Positions 38,252-45,545 of a stretch of 64,000 bases of DNA are shown in pieces. The DNA comes from Thiohalobacter thiocyanaticus (GTDB lineage: Bacteria; Pseudomonadota; Gammaproteobacteria; Thiohalobacterales; Thiohalobacteraceae): positions 2,294,001-2,358,000 of the forward strand of contig NZ_AP018052.1 in assembly GCF_002356355.1 (NCBI RefSeq), written 5' to 3'. How positions within the stretch are numbered: position 1 is the stretch's first letter; each line of letters opens with the position of its first letter. Made by a program: the position numbers and the translations under genes. The notes under the pieces were generated by a model, which saw only the letters and a list, made by a program, of their open reading frames with translations, ran no database searches and had not been told where the DNA came from.

Positions 38252-38677
38252 ATGGCACACACCGAACACGGCTCCGACTACGCCTCCCGCGAACAGATCG
38301 TTTATGCCGGGCTGCTCGATGCGGGCATGAAGCTCGGCTTCGTGCTGCTGGTGGTGACCTTCATGCTCTATGTCTTCGGCGTGATCACCCCGCATGTGCC
38401 GCTGGAGGAGATCACGCACTACTGGTCGATGCGCGCCCCCGACTACCTGGCCGCGGCCGACGTGCCGATCGGCTGGGGCTGGTTGGGACTGGCCGGCACG
38501 GGCGATTTCCTCAACTTCGTGCCGATCGCCTTCCTGTCGGCCGTCACCATTATCTGCTACATCCGGGTACTGCCGATCCTGCAGGCCAACGGCGACCGGC
38601 CCTATGTCGTGATCGCCGCGCTCGAGATCCTGGTGCTGGTGCTGGCCGCCTCCGGCATCCTGGCCGCCGGCCACTGA
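38252..38677 (+). CDS. Small membrane protein of the TSUP operon (possibly DUF1634-like)
   Basis: 141 residues from the ATG at 38252, 17 bases after the exporter, with AAGGAG upstream. Three to four hydrophobic segments: LGFVLLVVTFMLYVFGV, FLNFVPIAFLSAVTIICYI and AALEILVLVLAASGILAAG. The region between (THYWSMRAPDYLAAADVPIGWGWLG) looks periplasmic. I recall DUF1634 proteins beside TSUP exporters, but I could not confirm membership. It may be an accessory subunit. Confidence 0.75.
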   Translation: MAHTEHGSDYASREQIVYAGLLDAGMKLGFVLLVVTFMLYVFGVITPHVPLEEITHYWSMRAPDYLAAADVPIGWGWLGLAGTGDFLNFVPIAFLSAVTIICYIRVLPILQANGDRPYVVIAALEILVLVLAASGILAAGH

Positions 38678-38697
38678 CGCGACTTGGAGAACACCTG

Positions 38698-39546
38698 ATG
38701 ACAGAGCTTTCGCCCCTGGGGCGCTTCGAGCAGCTGCTGCTGGCCACCGACGGTTCGGAATATTCCGACGGCGCCGTGCGCCTGGCCCTGGAACTGGCCG
38801 CCAGATGCGGCGCCGCCCTGACCGTGATGACCGTGGTCATCTCCAACCCCGAGTACGACGCCCTGGCCCCGCAGCTGGCGGAAGCGGCGGGACAGGAGGC
38901 CAGGGACATCATGGACAGGGTCCGGGATCAGGCCAGGGCCGCCGGGGTGGAGGTCGAAACCGTGATCCGGCACGGCCAGGAACCGGTGGCGGAGATCCTC
39001 CAGCAGAGCGAGGACATGCAGGCCGATCTGCTGATCATGGGCCGCCGCGGCCGCCGCGGCCTGGCGCGGATGATGGTCGGGGACGCCACCGGCCGGATCT
39101 GCGGCATGGCCAGCTGCAGCGTTCTGGTCGCCCCCCGGGCGGCGCAGATGCCGCGCAGCCGCATCCTGGTGGCGACCGACGGCTCGCGCTATTCCGATGC
39201 CGCCGCCTACGCCGCCGGCCGGCTGGCCCGGCTGTGCGAACTGCCGCTCACGGTGGTGTCGGCGACCCTGCCGAGCCACAGTGAGGCGCGCCAGGCCGAG
39301 GCGCAGGAGGCCGCCCAACGCACCCTGCAGGCCTATCTCGATGACGGCCTGGAGGCCGAGGCGCGGGTGGATGCAGGCGACCGTCCGGAGACGGCCATCG
39401 TGCAGGCCGCCGCCAGCACCGGGGCCGATCTGATCGTGGTCGGCAGCCATGGCCGCAGCGGCCTGCAGAAGGTACTGCTGGGGTCGGTCTCGGAGCGGGT
39501 CATCGGCGCCGCGCCGGGGCCGGTGCTGGTGGTCAGGGCGGGCTGA
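38698..39546 (+). CDS. Tandem universal stress protein
   Basis: 282 residues with two UspA domains (about 8-140 and 155-282). Each begins with LL(V)ATDGS. The second has the full ATP-binding signature G-x2-G-x9-G-S (GSHGRSGLQKVLLGSVS). The first ends GRRGRRGLARMMVGDATG, a degraded form, so probably only the second domain binds nucleotide. It is third in the TSUP exporter operon and converges on the regulator gene with an 11-base gap. Confidence 0.93.
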   Translation: MTELSPLGRFEQLLLATDGSEYSDGAVRLALELAARCGAALTVMTVVISNPEYDALAPQLAEAAGQEARDIMDRVRDQARAAGVEVETVIRHGQEPVAEILQQSEDMQADLLIMGRRGRRGLARMMVGDATGRICGMASCSVLVAPRAAQMPRSRILVATDGSRYSDAAAYAAGRLARLCELPLTVVSATLPSHSEARQAEAQEAAQRTLQAYLDDGLEAEARVDAGDRPETAIVQAAASTGADLIVVGSHGRSGLQKVLLGSVSERVIGAAPGPVLVVRAG

Positions 39547-39557
39547 GCGCGCCGCCT

Positions 39558-40913
39558 CTACTCCTGCGCCTCGTAGCGCTTGAGTTTGCGCCACAGGGAG
39601 ACGCGATCGATGCCCAGGATGCGGGCGGCCCGGGTCTGGTTGCCGCCCACTTCCTGCAACACCCACTGGATGTAGTCGCGCTCCTGTTCCTCCAGCGACG
39701 GGATGCGTCCGTCCTTGCGCCGGAAGGTGCGGATGGACAGGTTGCGCAGATGCTCGGGCAGATGCCCGGTATCGATGGCATGCCCGGTGGCCAGGGCCAC
39801 GCCGCGCTCGATGATGTTCTCCAGTTCGCGCACGTTGCCGGGAAAATCGTAGGCCGTCAGCAGCGCCATCGCCTCGGGCGTGATCTCGTCCACCGTCTTG
39901 TGCATCAACGCCGCGTGCCTGGCCAGGAAATGCTGGGCCAGCAGCGGAATGTCATCCCGGCGCTCGGCCAGCGCCGGCAGATGCAGATTGACCACGTTGA
40001 GCCGGAAGTACAGGTCCTGGCGGAAGGCACCGCTGTCCAGCGCCGCATCGATATCGCGATTGGTGGCCGCGATGAAACGCACATCCACCGGCACCGGCGT
40101 GGTCGACCCCAGCGGCAGCACCTCCCGCTCCTGCACCGCGCGCAGCAGCTTGACCTGCATGGCCGGCGACATCTCGGTGATCTCATCCAGAAACAGGGTG
40201 CCGCCCGAGGCGGCCTCGAGCAGACCGCGCTTGTCCGCGGCCGCCCCGGTGAAGGCGCCCTTGAGATGGCCGAACAGTTCGTTCGCCAGCAACTCTTCAT
40301 TGAAGGCGCCGCAGTTGAACGCGACAAAGGCACCATCGCGACGCGTGCTGTGGGCATGGAGATAGCGGGCGAACAGTTCCTTGCCGGTACCGGATTCGCC
40401 GGTGAGGAGCACGTTGCAATCGGTGGGCGCGACCTGCCGCGCCGTCTCCAGCAGCGACTGCATGCGCCCGTCCTGGGTCAGGATGCGGACCCGGCCCCGG
40501 TAGCGCTCCACCTGCTCGCGCAGACTGCGGTTCTCGCGCTTGAGCTGGATCTTCTCCATCGCCTCGGCCACCACCTTGCGCACTTCGTCCAGGCGGAACG
40601 GCTTGGCGATGTAGTAAAAGGCCCCCTGCTTCATGGTCTCGACTGCCGAGTCGAGCGTGGCATACCCCGTTATCATCACCACTTCGGTATCGGGGCAGGT
40701 CTCGCGGCACTTCTTCAGGATCTGCATGCCGTCGACCTTTTCCATGCGCAGGTCGGTCAGCACCACATCGAAGGGCTGACGCTCCAGCAGCGCCAGCGCC
40801 CGACTCCCGCTCTGGGTGGCGGTGACCGCGTAGCCCGCCTTGGCCATGACGTGTTCCAGGTTCTTCAGCGCGATCTTCTCGTCATCGACGATCAGCAGCC
40901 TGCCCTCGCTCAT
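39558..40913 (-). CDS. Sigma54-dependent response regulator (NtrC family)
   Basis: 451 residues. The receiver domain has phospho-site D54 (VLTDLRM). The AAA+ domain has Walker A GESGTGKE (172-179), the sigma54-contacting loop GAFTGA (219-224) and GGTLFLDEI. The C-terminal Fis-type helix-turn-helix reads NQTRAARILGIDRVSLWRKLKRY. All parts are intact, so it should activate RpoN promoters. Its start overlaps the kinase stop (ATGA). A sigma54-type promoter lies about 1.7 kb away at 42581, just beyond the kinase gene. Confidence 0.96.
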   Translation of the reverse strand: MSEGRLLIVDDEKIALKNLEHVMAKAGYAVTATQSGSRALALLERQPFDVVLTDLRMEKVDGMQILKKCRETCPDTEVVMITGYATLDSAVETMKQGAFYYIAKPFRLDEVRKVVAEAMEKIQLKRENRSLREQVERYRGRVRILTQDGRMQSLLETARQVAPTDCNVLLTGESGTGKELFARYLHAHSTRRDGAFVAFNCGAFNEELLANELFGHLKGAFTGAAADKRGLLEAASGGTLFLDEITEMSPAMQVKLLRAVQEREVLPLGSTTPVPVDVRFIAATNRDIDAALDSGAFRQDLYFRLNVVNLHLPALAERRDDIPLLAQHFLARHAALMHKTVDEITPEAMALLTAYDFPGNVRELENIIERGVALATGHAIDTGHLPEHLRNLSIRTFRRKDGRIPSLEEQERDYIQWVLQEVGGNQTRAARILGIDRVSLWRKLKRYEAQE

Positions 40914-42382
40914 GCCTCCCCCTCCCCTGCCGGCAGCCGGATGAAAAAGGCCGTACCCCGGCCGGGCACGCTTTCCACGGCAATGCAGCCGCCGTGTTCC
41001 TCGATGATCTCGAACACGATGAACAGCCCCAGTCCCGAACCCTGCCCCACGTCCCGGGTAGTGAAGAAGGGATCGAAGATGCGCGGCAGAATGTCGGCCG
41101 CAATGCCCGGGCCGTCGTCACGGATCTCGATCTCCACTGCCTCGCCCTGGCCCCGGCAGCGGCCGAAGGCCAGAAAATGCGGGCCGTCACCGCCCGCCCA
41201 GGCGTGCTCCTGCACCCGCCGGGCGCGGATATGCAGTGTGCCGCGGTTCTCCATCACCTCCAGCGCATTGCGGATCAGGTTGATGAAGGCCTGCTGCAGC
41301 CGCTGCTTGTCACCGTGCAGTTGCAGACCGGCCGGCAGATCCAGGTGGATGTTGACCCGGCTCGATACCTGGCCCCGCACCAGACGCAGCGTCTCCTCGA
41401 TCAGTTCGGCCAGCGGCAGCGCCTGCCTGCGGAAAGGGACATCGCGCGCATAATCGAGCAGCGTGCGGACGATGTGCCGCGCGCGCAGCGTCTGCTCATC
41501 GATCTGGCCCAGCAGCTCACGCCGATAGTCCGGGTCGAGCTCGTCTCCCTCCTCGGTCAGAATTTGGCAGGATGATGAGATGTTAGACAACGGATTGTTC
41601 AGTTCATGCGCCACACCCGAGAGCAGCGTGCCCAGCGAGGCCAGCTTCTCCGCCCGCACCAGCTGGCGCTGGCGCAGTTCCAGTTCGCCCATGACATGAT
41701 TGAAGGCCTGGGTCAGGGAGACGATCTCGCGGTGCGGGGAGGCCATGTCCAGCCGCGCCAGGCGGCCCTCGGCCACGGCCTCGATTCCCGCTTCCAGGCG
41801 CATGAGCGGGCGCGTCACGCGCCGCGACAGGAACTGACCGATGGCCACGGCCAGCAGCACCAGCAATGCCAGCGAGCCGAGCAGCAGCAGACGGTGGCGG
41901 TCCAGCGAGGCGCGCAGAAAACGCCGTTCCTCCTGGGCCAGGGCCTCAGCCGTGTCCACGATCTCGCGTCCGGTGAGGCGGATGGCCTGCTCCAGTTGCG
42001 TCCGCTCCGCCGCTGCGCCTTCCGCCAGTTCGGCGTAGCGCTGCATCTGGTCGGCATAGTCGGCCAGCGCCGTCTGCAGCGACTGCAGCCGGGCGGTGCT
42101 GGTGAAGGCCTCGAAGGCGGATTGGTGGAGCTCGAGCGTGCGCCGGGCCCGGTGCGCATACGCCAGCGCCTCGGTGATGTCCGCGGGCTGGTGATAGAGA
42201 AAGGCATTCTTCTCGAAGCGGCGGATTTCGAGCGCGAAGCCGAAGAACTCAGTGACATGCTCGCCGGCCATGACCCTGTCGCCGATCAGGCGCAGTTCCA
42301 GGATCGCCAGCAGCGACACCCCGACCAGCAGGGTGGCGAGCGCGTAGTAGCCCAGGGTGACCGTTTTGCGCAGCGAGGTCAT
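40910..42382 (-). CDS. Membrane sensor histidine kinase, partner of the sigma54 regulator
   Basis: 490 residues from the ATG at 42382; an upstream ATG would run through the dyad region and is less likely. TM1 (about 10-30), a periplasmic helical sensor (about 31-165) and TM2 (166-186) precede a HAMP linker. The phospho-acceptor H259 is in GVAHELNNPLSNI (NtrB-like H-box). The ATP-binding domain has NLIRNALEVM, DDGPGI and GSGLGLFIVFEI. The sensor has no recognised ligand fold beyond helices. Confidence 0.94.
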   Translation of the reverse strand: MTSLRKTVTLGYYALATLLVGVSLLAILELRLIGDRVMAGEHVTEFFGFALEIRRFEKNAFLYHQPADITEALAYAHRARRTLELHQSAFEAFTSTARLQSLQTALADYADQMQRYAELAEGAAAERTQLEQAIRLTGREIVDTAEALAQEERRFLRASLDRHRLLLLGSLALLVLLAVAIGQFLSRRVTRPLMRLEAGIEAVAEGRLARLDMASPHREIVSLTQAFNHVMGELELRQRQLVRAEKLASLGTLLSGVAHELNNPLSNISSSCQILTEEGDELDPDYRRELLGQIDEQTLRARHIVRTLLDYARDVPFRRQALPLAELIEETLRLVRGQVSSRVNIHLDLPAGLQLHGDKQRLQQAFINLIRNALEVMENRGTLHIRARRVQEHAWAGGDGPHFLAFGRCRGQGEAVEIEIRDDGPGIAADILPRIFDPFFTTRDVGQGSGLGLFIVFEIIEEHGGCIAVESVPGRGTAFFIRLPAGEGEA

Positions 42383-42403
42383 GATCCGGAATGATAGCGG
42401 AAA

Positions 42404-42460
42404 TTGCAGTTTGCAACACCTGTTACACAGCGTAACAGTCGTGAAAACAGCAAACTGCAG
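42404..42460. promoter_or_regulatory. Nested dyad: candidate upstream activator site
   Basis: An inner dyad CTGTTAC-acagc-GTAACAG (42420-42438) is enclosed by outer arms TGCAGTTTGC (42405-42414) and GCAAACTGCA (42450-42459). It lies right before the kinase start on one side and about 120-190 bases upstream of the sigma54-type promoter on the other, the normal distance for an NtrC-family enhancer. Autoregulation and activation of the small gene are both possible. Confidence 0.6.
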
Positions 42461-42580
42461 CCTCATCTGAGTAAAGGCCGGCCAGATCGTTACAATATGC
42501 AGCAGTCATGGACACTGCCTGCCCGCTGCAGGAATCCGGGTTTTCCTTTAAAAACAAGGTACTGCTGACCATTCCGGGGG

Positions 42581-42597
42581 TTGGCAGGGATTCTGCA
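42581..42597 (+). promoter_or_regulatory. Sigma54-type promoter
   Basis: TTGGCAGGGATTCTGCA has the invariant GG-N10-GC spacing of -24/-12 promoters (consensus TTGGCACG-N4-TTGCA). The start of transcription would fall near 42608, 30 bases before the 31-codon gene. It is oriented away from the kinase/regulator genes. Confidence 0.65.
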
Positions 42598-42639
42598 TCA
42601 GTCTATCAGGCTTTTCTAATTAACTGCAGGACCCCGGCC

Positions 42640-42735
42640 ATGATCAAACGCCTGACCACCCGACTCGAACAGCTGCTGACCGCCGCCGCCTTTGCCGAGG
42701 CCGGCGAGACCGAGTTCGCGCGGCAGCTGCTCTGA
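42640..42735 (+). CDS. 31-residue helical protein, likely target of the sigma54 regulator
   Basis: MIKRLTTRLEQLLTAAAFAE followed by AGETEFARQLL: an amphipathic helix with Leu and Ala stripes, too short for routine gene calls. AGGA lies about 9 bases upstream of the ATG. It follows a sigma54-type promoter and an 18-bp palindrome closes the unit. Small USP-associated helical proteins with an AAFAEAGE-like core may exist, but I cannot name a family. Function unknown. Confidence 0.5.
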   Translation: MIKRLTTRLEQLLTAAAFAEAGETEFARQLL

Positions 42736-42759
42736 TTCCTTTCTGGTCTCGCCTCCTTT

Positions 42760-42810
42760 AAAGGGGTCGGTGACAAATGATAATGATTGCGTTTTGTCAC
42801 CGACCCCTTT
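42760..42810. repeat. Perfect 18-bp inverted repeat
   Basis: AAAGGGGTCGGTGACAAA and its exact inverse are 15 bases apart. It could terminate the small gene, or be a REP-type mobile palindrome; the GGGGTCGGTGACAAA word is unlike the other repeat families here. Confidence 0.75.
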
Positions 42811-42827
42811 CAGAGGGTCAAGCCGGA

Positions 42828-43025
42828 TCATTTCGGACCGGGCTGCCGCCTCGGCGCTGACCTCAACTGCGGCTCGCACCCGCCCAGCCGCGCCAGACGC
42901 CGGGCGCTCTCGCGCTCGATCAGCGCGCACAGCCCTTCCCTTACCAGGGCGGCGTTTTCGGTTATGCCGGTGATACGCTGCGCTGCGTCCAGCAGCTGAT
43001 CATCGATGTTCAGGGTCATACGCAT
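42828..43025 (-). CDS. VapB-family antitoxin without a toxin
   Basis: 65 residues. MRMTLNIDDQLLDAAQRITG and TENAALVREGLCALIERESARRL are the ribbon-helix-helix and dimer region of VapB/DUF2191 antitoxins. The last 16 residues (CEPQLRSAPRRQPGPK) look unrelated to the family. A VapC gene would be expected just downstream (below 42828), but only the 18-bp palindrome is there, so the toxin has been lost. Confidence 0.75.
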   Translation of the reverse strand: MRMTLNIDDQLLDAAQRITGITENAALVREGLCALIERESARRLARLGGCEPQLRSAPRRQPGPK

Positions 43026-43110
43026 GACCGCACCTCATCCTGTCGATATACATCAAACAACCCGTCATATGACGCCAATTGCCGTAGTCCTGCGGCTGCC
43101 GACCGGACCG

Positions 43111-43443
43111 TCAGGCTGCGGCATTGTTGAGTGAGTGCAGCTTCTCCAGCGTATCCGGGTACTGACGAACCATCAGGATCAGAGCCGCCGCCTGGGCATT
43201 GGGTCTGGCGCGGCCTTGTTCCCAATTTTCGAGGGTTCGGGTCGACACACGCAGATGGCGGGCGAACACCGCACGGGACACATGCAGTTTTTCGCGCGTC
43301 TCCCGAATGGTGGCAGGATCGATCTCAAGCGGGGGCAATGCTTCAACCTCGTGGGTACGCAGCGTGATCTTGCCCTCGCGCTGCGAGCGCATGGCATCCA
43401 CCCCTTCCATCAATTCATCAAACAGCTTGCGTTTCCTGCTCAT
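43111..43443 (-). CDS. Xre-type antitoxin of a HigBA/RelE-like pair (NadS group)
   Basis: 110 residues. The helix-turn-helix (about 45-95, IRETREKLHVSRAVFARHLRVSTRTLENWEQGRARP) is typical of antitoxins encoded after their toxin. It overlaps the toxin stop by four bases (ATGA). It probably represses the pair through the dyad at 43797. Confidence 0.88.
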   Translation of the reverse strand: MSRKRKLFDELMEGVDAMRSQREGKITLRTHEVEALPPLEIDPATIRETREKLHVSRAVFARHLRVSTRTLENWEQGRARPNAQAAALILMVRQYPDTLEKLHSLNNAAA

Positions 43444-43787
43444 CGCTTTCGCCTCCTGGCGGCCAACTCCTGTTGAATCGCCTGTTTAAGCAGTCGTTTT
43501 TCCTCGGCACTTAAATCCACCGCCTCGTCCTTGTCATACAGCGCAAAGAACCAGATCTGACCATCGTCGGTGAGATAGTAATAAATCACCCGCAAACCGC
43601 CCCGCTTTCCCTTGCCCCGGCGTGAATCCGGCCAGCGCAACTTGCGGAACCCGCCCGTCCCGGGAATCACATCACCGAGTTCCGGATTTTCCAGTAACGC
43701 GGCTTGCAGATCCCGATAGGCCTCATCCGTGAGGTAGTCCGCCAGTAACCGAGTAAATGGCGGCGCTTCCACAAACACCAGTTTCAT
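43440..43787 (-). CDS. RelE/HigB-like toxin
   Basis: 115 residues. Signature stretches are MKLVFVEAPPFTRLL, DVIPGTGGFRKLRWPD, GKRGGLRVIYYYLTDDGQIWFFALYDKDE and LSAEEKRLLKQAI. This group inhibits translation by ribosome-dependent mRNA cleavage. Toxin-first order (HigBA style). The short dyad 10 bases upstream is a likely autoregulatory operator. Confidence 0.9.
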   Translation of the reverse strand: MKLVFVEAPPFTRLLADYLTDEAYRDLQAALLENPELGDVIPGTGGFRKLRWPDSRRGKGKRGGLRVIYYYLTDDGQIWFFALYDKDEAVDLSAEEKRLLKQAIQQELAARRRKR

Positions 43788-43796
43788 GGAATCGAG

Positions 43797-43815
43797 TATA
43801 CGTTATTTGCGTATA
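43797..43815. promoter_or_regulatory. Dyad upstream of the toxin gene
   Basis: TATACG-TTATTTG-CGTATA, 6-bp arms, directly before the toxin start. Candidate operator for the Xre antitoxin. Confidence 0.5.
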
Positions 43816-43870
43816 GTTTCAATCGAGGATTGAACTGTTCAGACAAATATTTGTTTTTGGATATCATTTC

Positions 43871-44316
43871 GTTCCGCCCATCGGCCGCCAGTGGTCTTCA
43901 TACAACTGGATCTGGTGTGCAGGATCCACCCCTATCAACACAAAGTTGCGGATCAGATCCACCTGGTGCTCAACTCGCGTCCGGTGGAGTTCATGCTCTC
44001 GAAGATGTGCTGCGGATTACCCTGGTCCCGGCTCAACGAAATATCCACGATGATGCGCGTCGCGGTGGTCAGCCGCTGCCGCCCGTCGATCACCAGCAAC
44101 GGCGACGGGCTGGAAACCTCATTCAGCCCCCTGTCGATATAGACATCGACCCGATGATGTCGGCGCTGATGCGCCCACTGCGCCCGGCGCGCAGAATCTC
44201 GTCCCACAACGACCGGCAGTGCAGCCCGGTTCAAAACCAGGTGCGCTGGTAAATGAGAATGACGAACTGGAGTGACTTTTCAGGAAGTCGAGGCGTTTGG
44301 CTTCGGCGGCTTTCAT
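43871..44316 (-). pseudogene. Frameshifted, truncated DUF262 (GmrSD-type) gene
   Basis: Pieces of one protein are readable in three frames from the ATG at 44316. First MKAAEAKRLDFLK, then (frameshift and stop) QFVILIYQRTW and CRSLWDEILRAG, then VYIDRGLNEVSSPSPLLVIDGRQRLTT. Next comes FESMNSTGRELS directly joined (internal deletion), and after another frameshift VDLIRNFVLIGVDP and QIQLYEDHWRPMG. The QR[D/T]Y, IDGxQRLTT and FESLNSTG motifs identify the DUF262 nuclease/NTPase domain of GmrS-like type IV restriction proteins. The 3' part is gone. Confidence 0.8.
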
Positions 44317-44373
44317 GGGGTCAGCGGCTGAAGCGTCTCGCATACTTCCCCGGAGATATCCGACGAACCATAA

Positions 44374-44406
44374 AAAAGGCCTGGAGCTTTGCACTCCAGG
44401 CCTTTT
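44374..44406. terminator. 13-bp terminator hairpin (copy 1)
   Basis: AAAAGGCCTGGAG/CTCCAGGCCTTTT with a 7-base loop; A and T runs on both sides make it work in either direction. The 23-bp direct repeat starts 8 bases later. Confidence 0.8.
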
Positions 44407-44414
44407 GCCTTTAC

Positions 44415-44437
44415 TGGCGTCCCCTAGGGGAGGCTAT
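44415..44437. repeat. 23-bp direct repeat, copy 1 (candidate att site)
   Basis: Begins TGGCGTCCCCTAGGGG and is identical to 45214-45236. On the minus strand it ends AGGGGACGCCA, like the 3' end of a tRNA, and a terminator follows, but there is no cloverleaf upstream. The pair brackets the VapBC genes. Confidence 0.6.
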
Positions 44438-44565
44438 GGTTTCCCTGTGGTGACCACCGTGGTGGAGATTGCGCTACCAATGCCTCGCAGCCGCCGTCCC
44501 TGGTGATTGACTCCCCATCGGGCAAGGATTACGCTTTACGAATACCGAATCGATGAGATATTCGT

Positions 44566-44772
44566 ATGACATCAGTAACCATTTCAGAGAAATATCAAAT
44601 CGTTATTCCAAAGGCCGCGCGCCAGGCATTGCACCTCAAGCCCGGAGAGAAGATCGAGGTGCTGGTGTATGACGGGCGACTCGAATTCATTCCCGTTCGG
44701 GACCTCAAAACTGCCCGGGGCTTCCTGAAGGGGATCGACACAGAGGTGCCACGCGACAAGGACCGGGTATGA
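44566..44772 (+). CDS. vapB: AbrB/VapB-type antitoxin
   Basis: 68 residues. The swapped-hairpin AbrB domain TSVTISEKYQIVIPKAARQAL is followed by the toxin-neutralising tail RDLKTARGFLKGIDTEV. It overlaps the vapC start by four bases (ATGA). It should bind its own promoter, but no obvious dyad was found. Confidence 0.93.
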   Translation: MTSVTISEKYQIVIPKAARQALHLKPGEKIEVLVYDGRLEFIPVRDLKTARGFLKGIDTEVPRDKDRV

Positions 44773-45146
44773 ACGTGGTGGACTCATCGGGTTGGCTCGA
44801 ATATTTCGCCGACGCCCCCAATGCCGATTTCTTCTCAGCCGCAATTCTCGATACAGAGAAACTGCTGGTGCCTTCCATCAGCCTTCTGGAGGTCTTCAAG
44901 CGCGTCTGTCAGCAGCGGGATGAAAATGCCGCCCTGTCCGCGATCGCACTGATGCGCCAGGGTGAGATCATTGATCTCGACGGCGACCTTGCCTTGACCG
45001 CGGCGAAACTGGGTATTGATCATAAACTGCCGCTGGCCGATTCCGTGATACTCGCCTGTGCCCGTGTTCATAATGCCACGCTGTGGACGCAGGACGCGGA
45101 CTTCGAAGGACTGAAGCAGGTGAAATATATCCCGAAACGGAGTTGA
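44769..45146 (+). CDS. vapC: VapC PIN-domain toxin
   Basis: 125-residue PIN endoribonuclease. The acidic metal site is D5 (NVVDSSGWLEYF), the glutamate in LLEVFK, and the aspartates in LPLADSVILACA and LWTQDADF. Targets in other VapC proteins are initiator tRNA or the sarcin-ricin loop; the target here is unknown. Together with vapB it forms a complete type II pair between the two direct repeats. Confidence 0.94.
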   Translation: MNVVDSSGWLEYFADAPNADFFSAAILDTEKLLVPSISLLEVFKRVCQQRDENAALSAIALMRQGEIIDLDGDLALTAAKLGIDHKLPLADSVILACARVHNATLWTQDADFEGLKQVKYIPKRS

Positions 45147-45175
45147 ACAACCCGCAGATATATTCGCTATACAAG

Positions 45176-45205
45176 AAAGGCCCGGGATCAGAACCCCGGG
45201 CCTTT
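45176..45205. terminator. 11-bp terminator hairpin (copy 2)
   Basis: AAAGGCCCGGG/CCCGGGCCTTT with an 8-base loop. Its sequence differs from copy 1, but it has the same spacing (8 bases) to the following 23-bp repeat. Confidence 0.8.
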
Positions 45206-45213
45206 GATCGTAA

Positions 45214-45236
45214 TGGCGTCCCCTAGGGGAGGCTAT
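45214..45236. repeat. 23-bp direct repeat, copy 2 (candidate att site)
   Basis: Identical to 44415-44437. Both copies are followed a few bases later by CCCTGT. From here to 45340 no gene is seen. Confidence 0.6.
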
Positions 45237-45340
45237 AGATCCCCTGTCTTAACAGCTATTTCCACTCTGAGACTGTGAGCGATAGAAGGAATTCCAGTTT
45301 TCTAGTTGAATAACATATAGTTATCTAATCACAGCATGGC

Positions 45341-45532
45341 TCAAGAATACCAATGGAGCCGAATATTAGATTTTATATATATACTTGAATAGCCGTGCGA
45401 TATATCTTCTTTCGCGATCTGGTCAGCAATCCACCCAATGGAGCGTCCAGGATTGCTTTTGGCCAGCTGCACTGCCCTAGCCTGCCATTTCCTAGCTAAT
45501 TTCAAGGCATTCCGGCTGCTGCGCTTCGCCAT
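45341..45532 (-). CDS. Small hypothetical protein
   Basis: 63 residues, basic and helical (MAKRSSRNALKLARKWQARA, then VQLAKSNPGRSIGWIADQIA). The second part resembles the short helix-turn-helix segments of DNA-binding proteins, but I cannot place it. AT-rich local sequence; the C-terminus may be foreign. It could be a remnant. Confidence 0.4.
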   Translation of the reverse strand: MAKRSSRNALKLARKWQARAVQLAKSNPGRSIGWIADQIAKEDISHGYSSIYIKSNIRLHWYS

Positions 45533-45545
45533 ATAACCTCTATGT

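Noticed and set aside
44415-45236. tRNA genes at the two 23-bp repeats
   Set aside because: Only the 3'-end-like AGGGGACGCCA is present; no anticodon arm, D-arm or TTCGA loop can be drawn.
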